Shown here: one piece after another, positions 34,853 through 46,600 of the stretch
How positions within the stretch are numbered: the first letter of the stretch is position 1
Layout of the letters: each line of letters starts with the position of its first letter
From: Pseudoips prasinana
Taxonomy: Eukaryota; Arthropoda; Insecta; Lepidoptera; Nolidae
Direction: 5' to 3'
DNA: 64,000 nt
Assembly: GCA_951640165.1 (NCBI GenBank)
Contig: OX621260.1
Coordinates: 19,238,001-19,302,000, forward strand
Program-made: the position numbers and the translations under genes
Notes under the pieces: generated by a model
What the model saw: the letters and a program-made list of their open reading frames with translations, nothing else
The model's database searches: none
What the model was told of the DNA's origin: nothing

Positions 34853-34996
34853 TGTGGTGTAAATACTGCTTTGTATTTTATCATTTAAAACCACGTTTAT
34901 GTTTAAGAATGTCATTGACAGTCTGTTGTCAATCATGTACAATTTTTGTTGGAATAAAACCAAATATTCCTTGGTTTTGTCTTTTCTTCACATCAA
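34853..34996 (+). repeat. 3' LTR of gypsy element
   Basis: No difference to the 5' LTR seen by eye over 144 bp. It is the nearest foreign sequence upstream of LAMTOR4 and could supply promoter or poly(A) signals. Confidence 0.9.
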
Positions 34997-35253
34997 CTAC
35001 ACAAAGCATATTTATATTCATTATGCAGCTTAAGTATTTGATATTTGAGACCTCTGAGAAATTTCATGTTGTTAGCACATACTGGTCTGGACTGCGGGGA
35101 GTCTATGATAATTCGGTAGCAACACTCAAATGTCAGACAGAACATCATCTGATTCTGTCAGTTATTGTACGTGTGTGAGGTAAAATAAATATTTTTTTGA
35201 CATCCTTTTTTTATTATTTACTGTAGTGAAATCTGTTTAAAATTGCAGTTATA

Positions 35254-35662
35254 ATGGAAAAAATCCCTGACCAAATCGGTTATTTGGTTCTAACAGAGGA
35301 CGGGGCCGTCCTCGAGTCAGGCGGGGAGTTAGAGAACGACGAACGTGTCGCTACAATAATTACAGATCTCATCACCTTATCAAACAAGTAAGCCTAATTT
35401 TGAATAACTGCGTCGAATTAATTTATTCCGTCCTACAAATTTACTAATTACGCTCTTAGTTCTCGTTAATTTCAGAGCATTAAATATTTGTTATATTTTC
35501 AGGGTGGATCCTTTAGCTTTTGGTCCAAATGAGCCATTCAAAAAGATATCTATAACGTACGACGACCACTGGTTTGTTATATGCCTTTCCAACAAGAAGA
35601 TATATGTAGTAAAGCGCAGCCTACAGACATATTCAAGTGAAGGCAACGCAGTTAATGTTTGA
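35254..35662 (+). CDS. LAMTOR4: LAMTOR4, Ragulator complex subunit
   Basis: Two coding exons, 35254-35387 (donor gtaagc) and 35503-35662 (acceptor tttcag), joined in phase 2 to give 97 residues; human LAMTOR4 is 99. The protein starts [20 protein letters not shown] and continues with [13 protein letters not shown], which I recognise as the family's N-terminal roadblock-type segment. The second exon encodes [25 protein letters not shown]. In known systems LAMTOR4 is part of the lysosomal Ragulator scaffold that anchors Rag GTPases for mTORC1 activation. A further acceptor (aattgcag, 35241-35248) just before the ATG suggests a 5'-UTR intron, with a possible donor gag|gtaaaat near 35178. RFT1 starts 17 nt after its stop. 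Confidence 0.9.
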
Positions 35663-35679
35663 GATTTTGAAACGGAACC
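35663..35679 (+). promoter_or_regulatory. 17-nt LAMTOR4-RFT1 intercistronic gap
   Basis: gattttgaaacggaacc separates the LAMTOR4 stop from the RFT1 start, which has a strong context (aaccATGg). There is no room for a terminator or a conventional promoter inside the gap. A single two-cistron mRNA, or an RFT1 start site inside LAMTOR4, is implied. Confidence 0.6.
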
Positions 35680-37356
35680 ATGGGACGCAATCTGTTGATG
35701 AGTAGCCTTGAAAATGCCTCCTTTAACATAGTATTCCAAATATTATTTCGATGTATAACATTTGTGATCAACGCATGGGTTATTAGAAACGTAGGGCATG
35801 AAGTCCTCGGTATAATGAATGTCCGGCTACTGTTATTGGAGAGCACTATATTATTCCTCAGTAGAGAGCCATTCAACAGGGCATGCCTCGGTCAAAAGGA
35901 CGAGTTCAGTTGGCGGCAGTTAATCAACCAAATCTGGCTGTCGGTCCCTGTAAGTTGTGTCTTATCTATAGTTTTTGGTTATGTTTGGTTAAATTTACTG
36001 CCTCTGGGTCATCCTGAACATGCATTTCAGTATGCATTTGGCTGTTGGAGTGTTGCCTTGTCATGTGTGTTGGAACTTTGCTCAGCCAACATGGCTCTGG
36101 TAACACAATTGTTTTGTTTCATCAAATTAAAACTAGCACTTGACACATTACATATTTTTATAAGAACTATATTATTTTTGTCTATCGTTGTCTATGATAG
36201 GTCTCTTGCGCTGATAGCATTTTCTGTAGCACAAGTTGGCAGCATAGGTGCCATTGCAATAAGCTATTACATTTTCTTTTATTGGTACATTAAAAACAAA
36301 CCATTATATGCTAAAGGAGCCTTAAAAAGTAGAATTATACCAGATACTATATTACACAAGTTATATGACAATATGGATGACTTTCAGTTTAAATCTTTAT
36401 GGGATTTCTTGCCTGATTATTCGGGGCCTGTGAACACAACTTTTAATAAAAAATTAAATACTTTGACTCTTAGTTTTGCAAAACAAGGTGTAGTGAAACA
36501 ACTTCTAACAGAAGGAGAGAAATATGTGATGTCTGTCAGTCCTGTTATGACATTTAAAGAGCAGGCCACTTATGACGTTGTAAACAACCTGGGCAGTCTA
36601 GCTGCTCGGTTTGTATTCCGGCCTATTGAGGACAGTAGCTATTTCTATTTCACTCAAATGGTGAGTAGAGACTTGCCTCTGTGTAAGCAAGATAAACACA
36701 AAGTTCAGGAGACTTGTACAGTACTATCACAAGTGTGTAAGACGGTGAGTTCCATTGGTTTGATAGTTCTAGTATTTGGACAGAGCTATGCTCGAACATT
36801 ACTAATGTTGTATGGAGGTGAGTCATTTGTGGCAAGTGGATTACCAGTGCAATTGTTAAGAAGCCACTGTGTAGCTATAGTTTTGCTAGCTATTAACGGT
36901 GTCACCGAATGTTATGCGTTTGCAACGATGACCAGTGCACAATTGAACAGTTATAACTATCTAATGGTACTATTTTCCATAAGTTTTCTTATTTTATCAT
37001 ATGTTTTAACATATATATTTGGACCAGTAGGTTTTATTATATCTAATTGTATTAATATGTTTGCTAGGATAATGCATAGTATACATTTTATAAGTAATAA
37101 ATACAAAGGCACGGATTACAAGCCTCTGGAGGGTTTGTATGTCGGAAAAAAGTTTTTGTTGACGTTGTTTATTGCTGGATGTATATGTAAGCTTTCAGAA
37201 AATAGACTATCCCGAGACTCTGTACTTTTACATATTGCTATAGGCGCAGTGTTGTTATTTTGTGTCCTACTTGCTTGGGGATATGAGAACAAAGAGTTAG
37301 TTATCAAAATATATAGAAAGATTTGGAAAACAGAAGACAAAGTTTCAACTGATTAG
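35680..37356 (+). CDS. RFT1: RFT1, dolichol-linked oligosaccharide translocation protein
   Basis: 558 codons without introns; human RFT1 is 541. Multi-pass membrane protein with about a dozen hydrophobic segments. The diagnostic N-terminal block NVRLLLLESTILFLSREPFN with NRACL is at residues 47-71. Later conserved parts include FKSLWDFLPDYSGPVN-type and FVFRPIEDSSYFYFTQMV. RFT1 acts in the ER in the step that makes Man5GlcNAc2-PP-dolichol available on the lumenal side; whether it is the flippase itself is disputed. Start chosen at the first ATG, which has an ideal context. The intronless state, next to an intron-containing LAMTOR4, could reflect ancient intron loss or retro-origin. No frameshift. 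Confidence 0.93.
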   Translation: MGRNLLMSSLENASFNIVFQILFRCITFVINAWVIRNVGHEVLGIMNVRLLLLESTILFLSREPFNRACLGQKDEFSWRQLINQIWLSVPVSCVLSIVFGYVWLNLLPLGHPEHAFQYAFGCWSVALSCVLELCSANMALVTQLFCFIKLKLALDTLHIFIRTILFLSIVVYDRSLALIAFSVAQVGSIGAIAISYYIFFYWYIKNKPLYAKGALKSRIIPDTILHKLYDNMDDFQFKSLWDFLPDYSGPVNTTFNKKLNTLTLSFAKQGVVKQLLTEGEKYVMSVSPVMTFKEQATYDVVNNLGSLAARFVFRPIEDSSYFYFTQMVSRDLPLCKQDKHKVQETCTVLSQVCKTVSSIGLIVLVFGQSYARTLLMLYGGESFVASGLPVQLLRSHCVAIVLLAINGVTECYAFATMTSAQLNSYNYLMVLFSISFLILSYVLTYIFGPVGFIISNCINMFARIMHSIHFISNKYKGTDYKPLEGLYVGKKFLLTLFIAGCICKLSENRLSRDSVLLHIAIGAVLLFCVLLAWGYENKELVIKIYRKIWKTEDKVSTD

Positions 37357-37451
37357 CATAGAATTATTGTTAAGCTTTTGTGAGTTTGCAGAACTTGTGT
37401 TAAAAGGATTAATATAAATAATTATAGACATGTTATATACTAAATAGTTGT

Positions 37452-37457
37452 TTTATT
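37452..37457 (-). terminator. Putative CCZ1 poly(A) signal
   Basis: tttatt on + gives AATAAA on the - strand, about 157 nt past the CCZ1 stop and about 96 nt past the RFT1 stop. The two 3' UTRs would approach or overlap. Confidence 0.5.
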
Positions 37458-37613
37458 TTTGTAATAGATTTAGATTTAGCTAGATAATATATACACCAAT
37501 TTTCCATTTAGTCATTAACACTGACATCACTTCTAACATTGATGTGAGATAAGACATGACTCATAGCATGTTGTACTGCGCTGTAAAGTATATCCAATGC
37601 TGTTATTCTCTGT

Positions 37614-40600
37614 TTACATTGGGTAGAAAAATATGCCTTTCATTTGGGCTTCACATATTCGCTTCACTTCATCTGTAAAAAAGAAATACTTGTCAGATAC
37701 TAGGTAGTAGAATGACCTCAAGTTTTTATAAATAGTCTCCTTATATATTAACTCATCATCATCATCATCATATCAGCCGAAAAACGTCCACTGCTGGACA
37801 AAGGCCTCCCCCAAAGATCTCCACAATTGCCGGTCTTGTGCTATTCGCATCCAGCATTTTCCAGCGACCCGCGCAAGATCATCGGTCCATCTTGTAGGGG
37901 GCCTGCCCACGCTGCGTCTTCCGGTTCGTGGTCGCCACTCGAGAACCTTTCTGCCCCAACGGCCGTCGGCTCTACGAGCTATGTGCCCTGCCCACTGCCA
38001 CTTCAACTTGGCAATTCTTCGGGCTATGTCGGTGACTTTGGTTCGCCTGCGGATTTCGACATTTCTGATGCGATCCCGCAGGGAAACTCCGAGCATAGCC
38101 CTCTCCATTGCTCTTTGGGTGACCTTGAGCCTTCTAATAAGGCCCATAGTGAGCGACCACGTCTCTGTTCCGTATTTCATCACTGGCAACACACACTGGT
38201 CGAAGACTATCGACTTGAGACACTGCGGTATTTTGGACGAGAAGATGTTACGAAGATGTACTATATTAACTCACTTTTAAATATTATGTTTGTGGTTATT
38301 CTAGTTTAGGGTTGGGACCTTTTCGATGTGCACAAAATCTCCTTTTGACGGACTTTAATAAGATACTAATTACAACTAACCTTGAAACTATAACTAAATG
38401 GCATTCACATATAGATTAGAATACCATATGTACTACCCGTGATGACAAGTTGAGGCCATAACTGGTATGGTTGGTGACGTTGTACGAGAAAACCGACGTC
38501 TCATGCACAATGTTAAAAACAAACATTTGACTGGGCCCCTAAAGCCGACATGTAGGGATACATCAAATGTTTGTTTTTAAAATTGTGCATGAGAACAGAC
38601 TTACAGTACGGGTAAATGGGCGGAAACTAAAGGTTTTTTCTCCTACAACGTCATCGCATTCATCTCGTCATACTATAATGCGGACACACTTAAACAGCGT
38701 AGACAGAGGGGAAGTTTAATCGAAACTTACAAAATTCTCCCTAATCATTATGATGTGCCTAGCCTTAAATACATGTATAAGCTAAATGATAATAAACATC
38801 TACGAGGACATCCATTGAAACTTTGGGAAAACTCATCTAAAAAGAAACCAAAGAAGCATTTCTTGCCTAACAGTGTTGTAAAAGCATGGAACAAACTACC
38901 AAAAAGAGTAGTCATGGCTCCGACATTAAATTCCTTCAAGAACAGATTGGACAAGGAAAACATCTCCAAGCTATTTGATACTCACGTATCAGCTAACTAG
39001 CTGCTAGTGTGTTACACAAAATAATAATAATATAATCAAGTACAATTACTTATATTTCAATTCTATAAACATTTAGATGAATCGAAAATAAATTATTATA
39101 CAGTAAATTCAATTCAAAAGTAGGTATTTTTTTTATTGCTCTTTTAGAATACTTACAAACGCAATTAAATACGGTTGTTATCATTGAATACCCTGATTCA
39201 CAGTTTGGTGTATAAATGACAACCCACGCAGACCTAGCATGGAGCGACATCTGATTAAATTGTAACAGATTTTTGCCAGGCCGTAGATATATATATTTAT
39301 CATTGACTAGTTTTGTACTAAACTATAATAGTAAAATGACAACGCCCGCACTAGGGAAATTGATCCCTGCGTCGCGGAGTACTTTACAAAGTACAGACGC
39401 CAACGCAACCAGCTACCCCAATCTGTTAAGTTTCTTTTATAGATTTTCAACTTTATCACAAAAGCATAAGGTTCACTTTCAATTGGGGAAATTTGACAGA
39501 TTGTGGTAGCTTGATGTGCTGGCGTCTGTATTGAACAATTATTATTTATGGTACCACCGGGTCCAATGCGTTCCACATGAGAAGACCCAGCGAATCAAAT
39601 TGGTAATATGTTTCATACAGCCTACAATTACATTTTATTTATTGGTAGTAAAGATTACGGGTAATTAGATATGCTATATAAGCTGATAAAACATAGCTAT
39701 TTATAAATAACAAAAAAATTACGAGTTAGGTAATCGCAGCCCCTGGTTTAACATCAAGGAAGGTTGAAAGATCTACTGCGAGCGCAATATATTCACGAAA
39801 TGGTTTGTTAATACCATAATACGAACAAAAATTTCCTATTAAATTAAAACAATTAACAGAAGATGCACGACGATAACGAGTCGGACTGGCGCATTATGGT
39901 TTCCGTAGGTTCTATAAAAAAAATCACGCTTGTTGTATGGGAGCTCCCTTAAATATAGTTTTTTTTAATTGAATGACCTTATTCCGTATCTTCCCATCAT
40001 CAGTACTGATATCAACCGATAAATCTCAGATATGGGCGGAACACGATAAAATTCTTACTCACCTGCAATTTCTTTTAGGTTTGCATTTTTCTCTTGAATT
40101 ATAACATAGAACTCTCTTTCGTTGGAAGACTTTCCGGTAATCCAGTACTCGTCAGGTGTTTTGATTATAATTTCTCCATAGTTTCCAAGGCTGCATAAAT
40201 AATATGGAAACAAAATTATTATAAAACCCCCTACGCAATAATAATAATATCTGGGGACAATGTCACACAGATCATCCTAGCCCCAAACTAAGCAAAGATT
40301 GTACCATGGGTACCAGGCTACGATATATATACTTATATATTTATTTTATTTTTATTTTATTTTGTTGGAAAACCTACAGCTGTTGATACGTGATTAGCTA
40401 TTTGTATATGATGTAGAAAGCCAATTACAGGTTTTCACCAATAGCCATACATTACAAAACTGGTACATGTTTGCTTATATCTCGGAAACATGCAACTGAA
40501 TACATATCTTAAAAATGTTAGTTTCCTTACAGTTATATAGATAGATAAATACTTATATACCTATATAGAAAACATGCATGACTCAGAAACAAATATTCGT

Positions 40601-43600
40601 GCTCATCACACAAATATTTGCACTTACCGGGAACCCAGGACCACCAGCTTCGTAGGCAGGATCACTACCAACTAGGCTACGGTGACCGTCGATATCTCGA
40701 ATAATCTAACATCATTTTGGAAAAGAGCTGATACTTTTTCATTGCGGTACCGATACTAATATGGGCCCAGCAGTGTTAGTATAGATATAATAGATAAGAA
40801 CCACCGCAAGGAAAGTGGCTTTCAAATGAAAAAAAAAACCACATCCTAAGCTTTTGGTGTATTTTTTTTCGGGAAGAGTCCCTCCCTCTTTCCCACCACT
40901 GCAACTTCTGTAAGCCAGGATCAACAGTGTCACACAATAAAATGACACTGAGCGGTGAGGCTCAGGCATGTACCGGGGAATCGCTTTAACTGTCTTGGAT
41001 CCCGCAACGAATATAATCAGAAAGAAACAAGAGGAGTTAGGAAATGAATAGTTCCACTTCCCTCCAGAGCAAAGCGGGAGACAGAATGATGTAAAGAGGC
41101 TATAGTCTCATAAAACGAGAGAAGTGCAACTAGAAACGAGATCAAGCTGTTGGTGTATCCCGTATCCTTTCGTCCCACCAATGGCTATCCCACTGGTAGG
41201 ACTATTGGGAATGCAATAAATTATATATTTTTATACCCATTCGTACCACTTAAATTATTAGTGTGTATTTCACTTCCAGAAAAGTAGTTCAGGTTAGAAC
41301 TGCGACCATACTATGCCAGCAACAAATTTATTTACACAAACATCACTGTTAAATAAATAATTAAGTTAAATAACCACTGCTTAGATTAGGGAGATAAACG
41401 GGAAATATAAATAAAGCTCTTCCCATTTCTCCCACTAGGGGGACAAAGTAGTGGTACAAATGGGAAAGCACGCAGCTGTTAAGCCGTATACCAAAAGCCA
41501 AAAATGGCCACTGCTGCACAAAGGCCTCCCCCAAAGATTTACCATTTTGAGGGATTTTGCCATATTTAAAGTAAATAGAAAGGATAAAAATCTTATTGAG
41601 CATAATAAAACACTCGGCTTTATATCAGAATGGTTTTCGGCAAATAATCTCTTGTTAAATGCAGGGAAAACTAAATGCATCAGGTTCTCATTGCAGAATG
41701 TGACTCAAATTGTACCAACAGTTGCACTTAATGCGAAAATATTAGATTTAGTCCCATCGACCGTATTTTTAGGATTGACACTTGATTCAAAATTGCAATG
41801 GGGTCCTCAGATTGAAAAGTTAGCAGGTAAATTAAGTTCGGCTTCCTATGCTGTCTGGAAAATAAGGCAATTGTCAGATGAACAAACTGCTAGATTAGTG
41901 TATTTCGCGTACTTTCATAGCATTATGTCGTATGGCATTCTACTGTGGGGTTCGGCGGCTGACATAGGTACTATTTTTGTATTGCAGAAAAGAGCAGTCA
42001 GAGCCATTTATGGTTTGGGCAGTCGCGATTCTTTGCGAAATTTGTTTAAAGAAATAAAAAAAATAAAAAGAAATAAATATACTTACTGTGCCATTGGAAT
42101 ATATATATATCAGAATATAATGTTTGTTAGAAAAAATATTCATAATTATAAAAAGCAAAGTGAACTGCATAATATAAATACTAGGAATAAAAACAAACTA
42201 GCCATGCCAGGCTTTAGAGTAAGCAAAACTAATAAATCATTTTTAGGAAATTGTATTAGGTTTTATAACAAGCTTCCTACTCAAATTACTGATCTGCCTG
42301 ACACAAGTTTTAAAACACATATTAAACGTATACTTATGGCTAGGGGTTATTACACCACTAAAGAGTACATCGATGACAAAGACGTCTGGCTCTCACTTCC
42401 TACCTGCACATTGCTCTCGCTGGAGATCTTGTAGCCATATAGACATGACTGATCTGCTGTGTTACGTGAACTATCTGTAAATGATTGCTATCATATACTT
42501 AATTTAAAATTATTGACTCTGTCTCAAAATGAATAATGTTATTGTTTCGAAGTTTTTCTTTTGTATACCTAAATATAATCTAAAATAATAAGCATTCAGA
42601 CAACCGATCGAGCATATATTGTGTTTGCCTACTAAATAATTACTCTAATTGGACCAAATCCCGTGTTCATGCCCGCTTGAGTATGTTTCGCCGAACCGTC
42701 TCAACTGGGTCGTGTTGAAACCGGTAGTAGATGAACCCACTGAGTTTGTTTCGCTGGGTCTTCTCAGTTGGGGCGCATTGGATCCGGTGGTAGCATTAAA
42801 GCGCGACCGTCGTTATTAACACAAGGTCCGTCATAATAATAATACCTTTAATATAGGCAGAACCATTGACAATATGTAGTAAAAATATTAGACTTAAACT
42901 AGATAATTAAACATAATCTCTTGGCAATAACTTGATACGAGCTAGCTAAATATCATTTCTGTAATAAAATAAATTTTATAAATGTTTTCATACAAGATGT
43001 ACCTAAATATCTATGTTACTAGAAACAATATCTAATGTATACAACTATATTACTACAAACATGTTCTGACTATTTACAAGCGCTTTTTTAAAGTCTACGT
43101 GAATAAAAACCTTTTTTATTTATTATTATTTATATTTATTTTATCGTCACGCTTGGCCGACGGGTTGGCGATCGCAGTATGATGCTCATAGTACACAGAG
43201 AAACATTGCTGCCCAGTCTCTGGTATATAGTCACTCGGGCCGACTTCTAACGGCCCCCGGGGAAGATATGGGGTGGCGATATTCTTTTTGGCCATCCACA
43301 CAGCCAATATATAAGTATGTAAGGTTTCAAAATCTTACTAAGATTAATCCTACTAATATTATAAAAGTGAAAGTTTGTGAGTATGGATGGATGTTTGTTA
43401 CTCTTTCACGTAAAAACTACAGAATGGATTTTAATGAAACTTTACAATAATTTAGCTTATACATCAGAATAACACATAGGCTACAATTTATAAAGATATA
43501 GTGTGAATTGTCCAAAATTGACGATAAGTCTCAAGTAAGTAGAAAAAAAGTCTACCATTTGCGACCTATTCCGGCGTGCACTGCCAAAACCGCTATAGGT

Positions 43601-46600
43601 ATACATTCTACTATTATTATAAATGCGAAAGTTTGTGAGTATAGATGTATGTTTGTTACTCTTTTACGCCAAAACTACATAAACGCGAGTGAAACCGCGG
43701 GGCGCAGCTTGTTAGTTAAAGTGAATAGAAAACGATTAAGATTTTTATATTAGTAAACCAAAATATACCATCCCATGTGTGGCGTCTAAGGGATACAGCT
43801 GGTAGTACCACCACCTAACTGAGGTCGCCGACTCGCATCCCAAGCGCGGTGACTAAAGGAAACCCCTCCAAATGTCACCGTAATAGTAAGCTTTGGGGGA
43901 AGGCCTAAGTCCAGCAGTGTACCATACCAGGCTGATGATGTGATGTGATACCAAAATGATATTACCTGTGTTTGTCAGAATGTATTCCCGCTATGATGCT
44001 TAGAACTTCAGGTTTTATCGCAGTAGAAGGATACAGTTTATTTACTGGAGGCTAAAACAAAACAAAAGAAAGTGATACGACGTTTTTAAATTGTAAACAA
44101 TAATAATATCCTGGGACATTATTCACACACGGCCATCTGATCCCAAACTAAGCAGAGCTTGTACTATGGAAACCAGATAACTGATATATTACATATACCT
44201 ACTATTTTTCTTTTGTAAATACATACTTATATAGATAATTTACACCCAGACTCAGGACAAACAGACATGTTCATGCACATAAATATTTGTCCTTATATAA
44301 TTGGAAAGAGACATATAAATTTCTATGTCTCAAAGTCACACAAAGAGCAATGGTGAGGGCTATGCCCAAAGTTTTTCTACGAGAAGGAATCAGAAATGTC
44401 TAAATCCGCAGGCGAAGCAAAGTAACTCTATAATCCGAAGAAATGCCAAACTGAAGTGGCAGAGGGCAGGGCACATAGCTCGTAGAACCGACGGCCGATG
44501 GGGCAGAAAGGAACTCGAGTGGTGACCACGAACGGGAAGACGCAGCGTGGGCAGGCCCCTTACAAGTTGGAGAGATACTCTTGTGAGGGTCGTTGGATTT
44601 GGCTGGATGTGGATAGCGCAAGAGCGGTTATTTTTTTTTTGGAGGAGGCAACTTGTTTGGGACTCATTGACAACTGTATAAATATAAATGAAGAATAAAC
44701 ACACAATATGAAACAATATTAATTGAATAAATAATACTGAATTGTAGTTCTGAGTGAAATTAATATCATCATCATTATTTCCGGTATATCCTACACGGTG
44801 GACCGACGATCTTGTGCGGGTCGCGGGAAGCCGCTGGATGCGGGCAGCGCAAGACCGGCTTTTGTGGAGATCCTTTGTCACGCAGTGGACGTCTTTAACG
44901 ATGATGATGATGATCATTATATCAGCCGAAAAACGTCTTCTGCTCTCCCAAAGATCTCCACAATTACCGGTCTTACGATACCCGCAGCCAGCGGTTTTAT
45001 TGTGTAGTATAAATATAAACATTTTGACATTTGTAATGCTACATATTGATTTATTTATTATTATTTGATTGAGTAAATGTAATCTTGCTGTATGGTGACG
45101 GCATAGAATATCATCACCCCATCTCATCCCGTGGGGGGCGTAGAAATCGACCCGAGGGAATACCTACCAGAGAATGGGTAGCAGAGTTTTTCTGTGAACT
45201 ATGACCATCAAACTGCGATCGCCAAGCGTGGCGATTATGGCATATTCCCCCCATTTTTGGAGAGGCTATTGTCCAACTGTGGACGTACTTTGGCTGACAT
45301 AATGAGTAAATGTAACCTCAACTTTTAAAATGATGAGGTTACATTATATTGTTGAGGTTAAATATTATTGTTATTTACTTATTTATATTTATTATGATTT
45401 TGGACCTATTTTATACCTGTTGCATGAACAATTCTAACACAATTGAAGGATATTGTTTATGAATTACATGTATAATCACAACAATAGATAATTAGATACT
45501 AATGTACAACATTTCAATGAATTTATAATATTTACAATATATATTATCATACAAAAGCCTCATCCTTGGGCGTCGAAAAAAATGCCGGCATCGTTGCCTT
45601 TGAGCATCGTGCCCAGAATGCTGGCCGCATTGCCACGCTGGACGGCAATGCTTAAACGCTGTCCAAAAACTTGGCCAGCCCTCTGGTCGAATGTAGCATC
45701 GACCAAGCGTTTAGATAATTCGCGGAAAAAAACCCGCGCTCTCAGACCACATGGCCCATTCTTGGTAAAAAAAAGTTAATGAATAAAATTATACTTACAG
45801 AAGTTTTAAATGCCAAATTTAATCTGTTGAAATAAACGAACTTATGTTCCGACACAGCTAGTTGTGCCGTTTGGAGGGCGTGGATAGTGCACTGTTCGCT
45901 GATGGTGGAAGCTATCGCTGACAGTTGAGGGCCAATGAACGCATCCAACGATCTGAACATGTCCAACTGAAGTTCCACGTTTACTGAAAAATGAAAAAGT
46001 ATGACTGTAATATTGAAAAATAAGAAGGTGAATTGCTCTTGGTCGAATTTCGTTCCCGGCGGCCAGTCTCGATGTACAAAAGCCCATTGCGCGTATCATA
46101 TCGAAGAGCACAAGTGTGTGTGCCAAAACAAGAATACCAAGAGCGAGGATGCACGCAGGCAGCTGAACCTTAATTTTTTCCAATAACTTTTAACATACGT
46201 CTTCAGCTACTCTGATCTATACATATAATAAAATCGTAGGAAGGCCAAAACTGTACATTGTATATTTTTAAAAAATGATACATGGGGCGTGATATACAGT
46301 CGATATCGAAGGCAAAAATATAGTTTTTAGAATTTTTGTCTGTGTGTCTGTTTGTCTGTATGTATGTCCGGGCTAAACTCAAAAAGTACTGCATGGATTT
46401 ACTTCAAATTTTGCATGAATGTTACTAAGAGGTCGGGTCAACATATTATCACGCTATCATCTTCGGGGGAGGAGCTGTGATAATTTATAACATTTAATGT
46501 GGGTAAAACCCCGGGGCACAGTTAGTTAAGAGTAAAATCGGAAGCATTGTATGTGTGTATCAGTCGCTATCCGTGGAAACCTGTAATTGGTTTTATGTTT

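Larger units (their letters stand above)
26592..34996 (+). mobile_element. Ty3/gypsy LTR retrotransposon carrying a nested DNA transposon
   Basis: 144-bp LTRs (26592-26735, 34853-34996), identical by eye, start TGTGGTGTAAA. The flanking duplication CTAC (possibly AACTAC, since the LTR end is ambiguous by 2 nt) lies at 26588-26591 and 34997-35000. Without the nested Sola insertion the element is about 3.9 kb with a single gag-pol region and no env. Purine tract cggaggggtgaa precedes the 3' LTR. It lies about 260 bp upstream of the LAMTOR4 start codon. Confidence 0.92.

Noticed and set aside
35000..35253. Extra coding exon of LAMTOR4 upstream of 35254
   Set aside because: The protein is already full length compared with the family. 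The upstream AG/GT sites fit a 5'-UTR intron.
45742..46183. Two - strand ORFs read as small separate proteins
   Set aside because: One contains CCZ1 exon 8 (45799-45983) plus intron. The other runs across the exon in a wrong frame.
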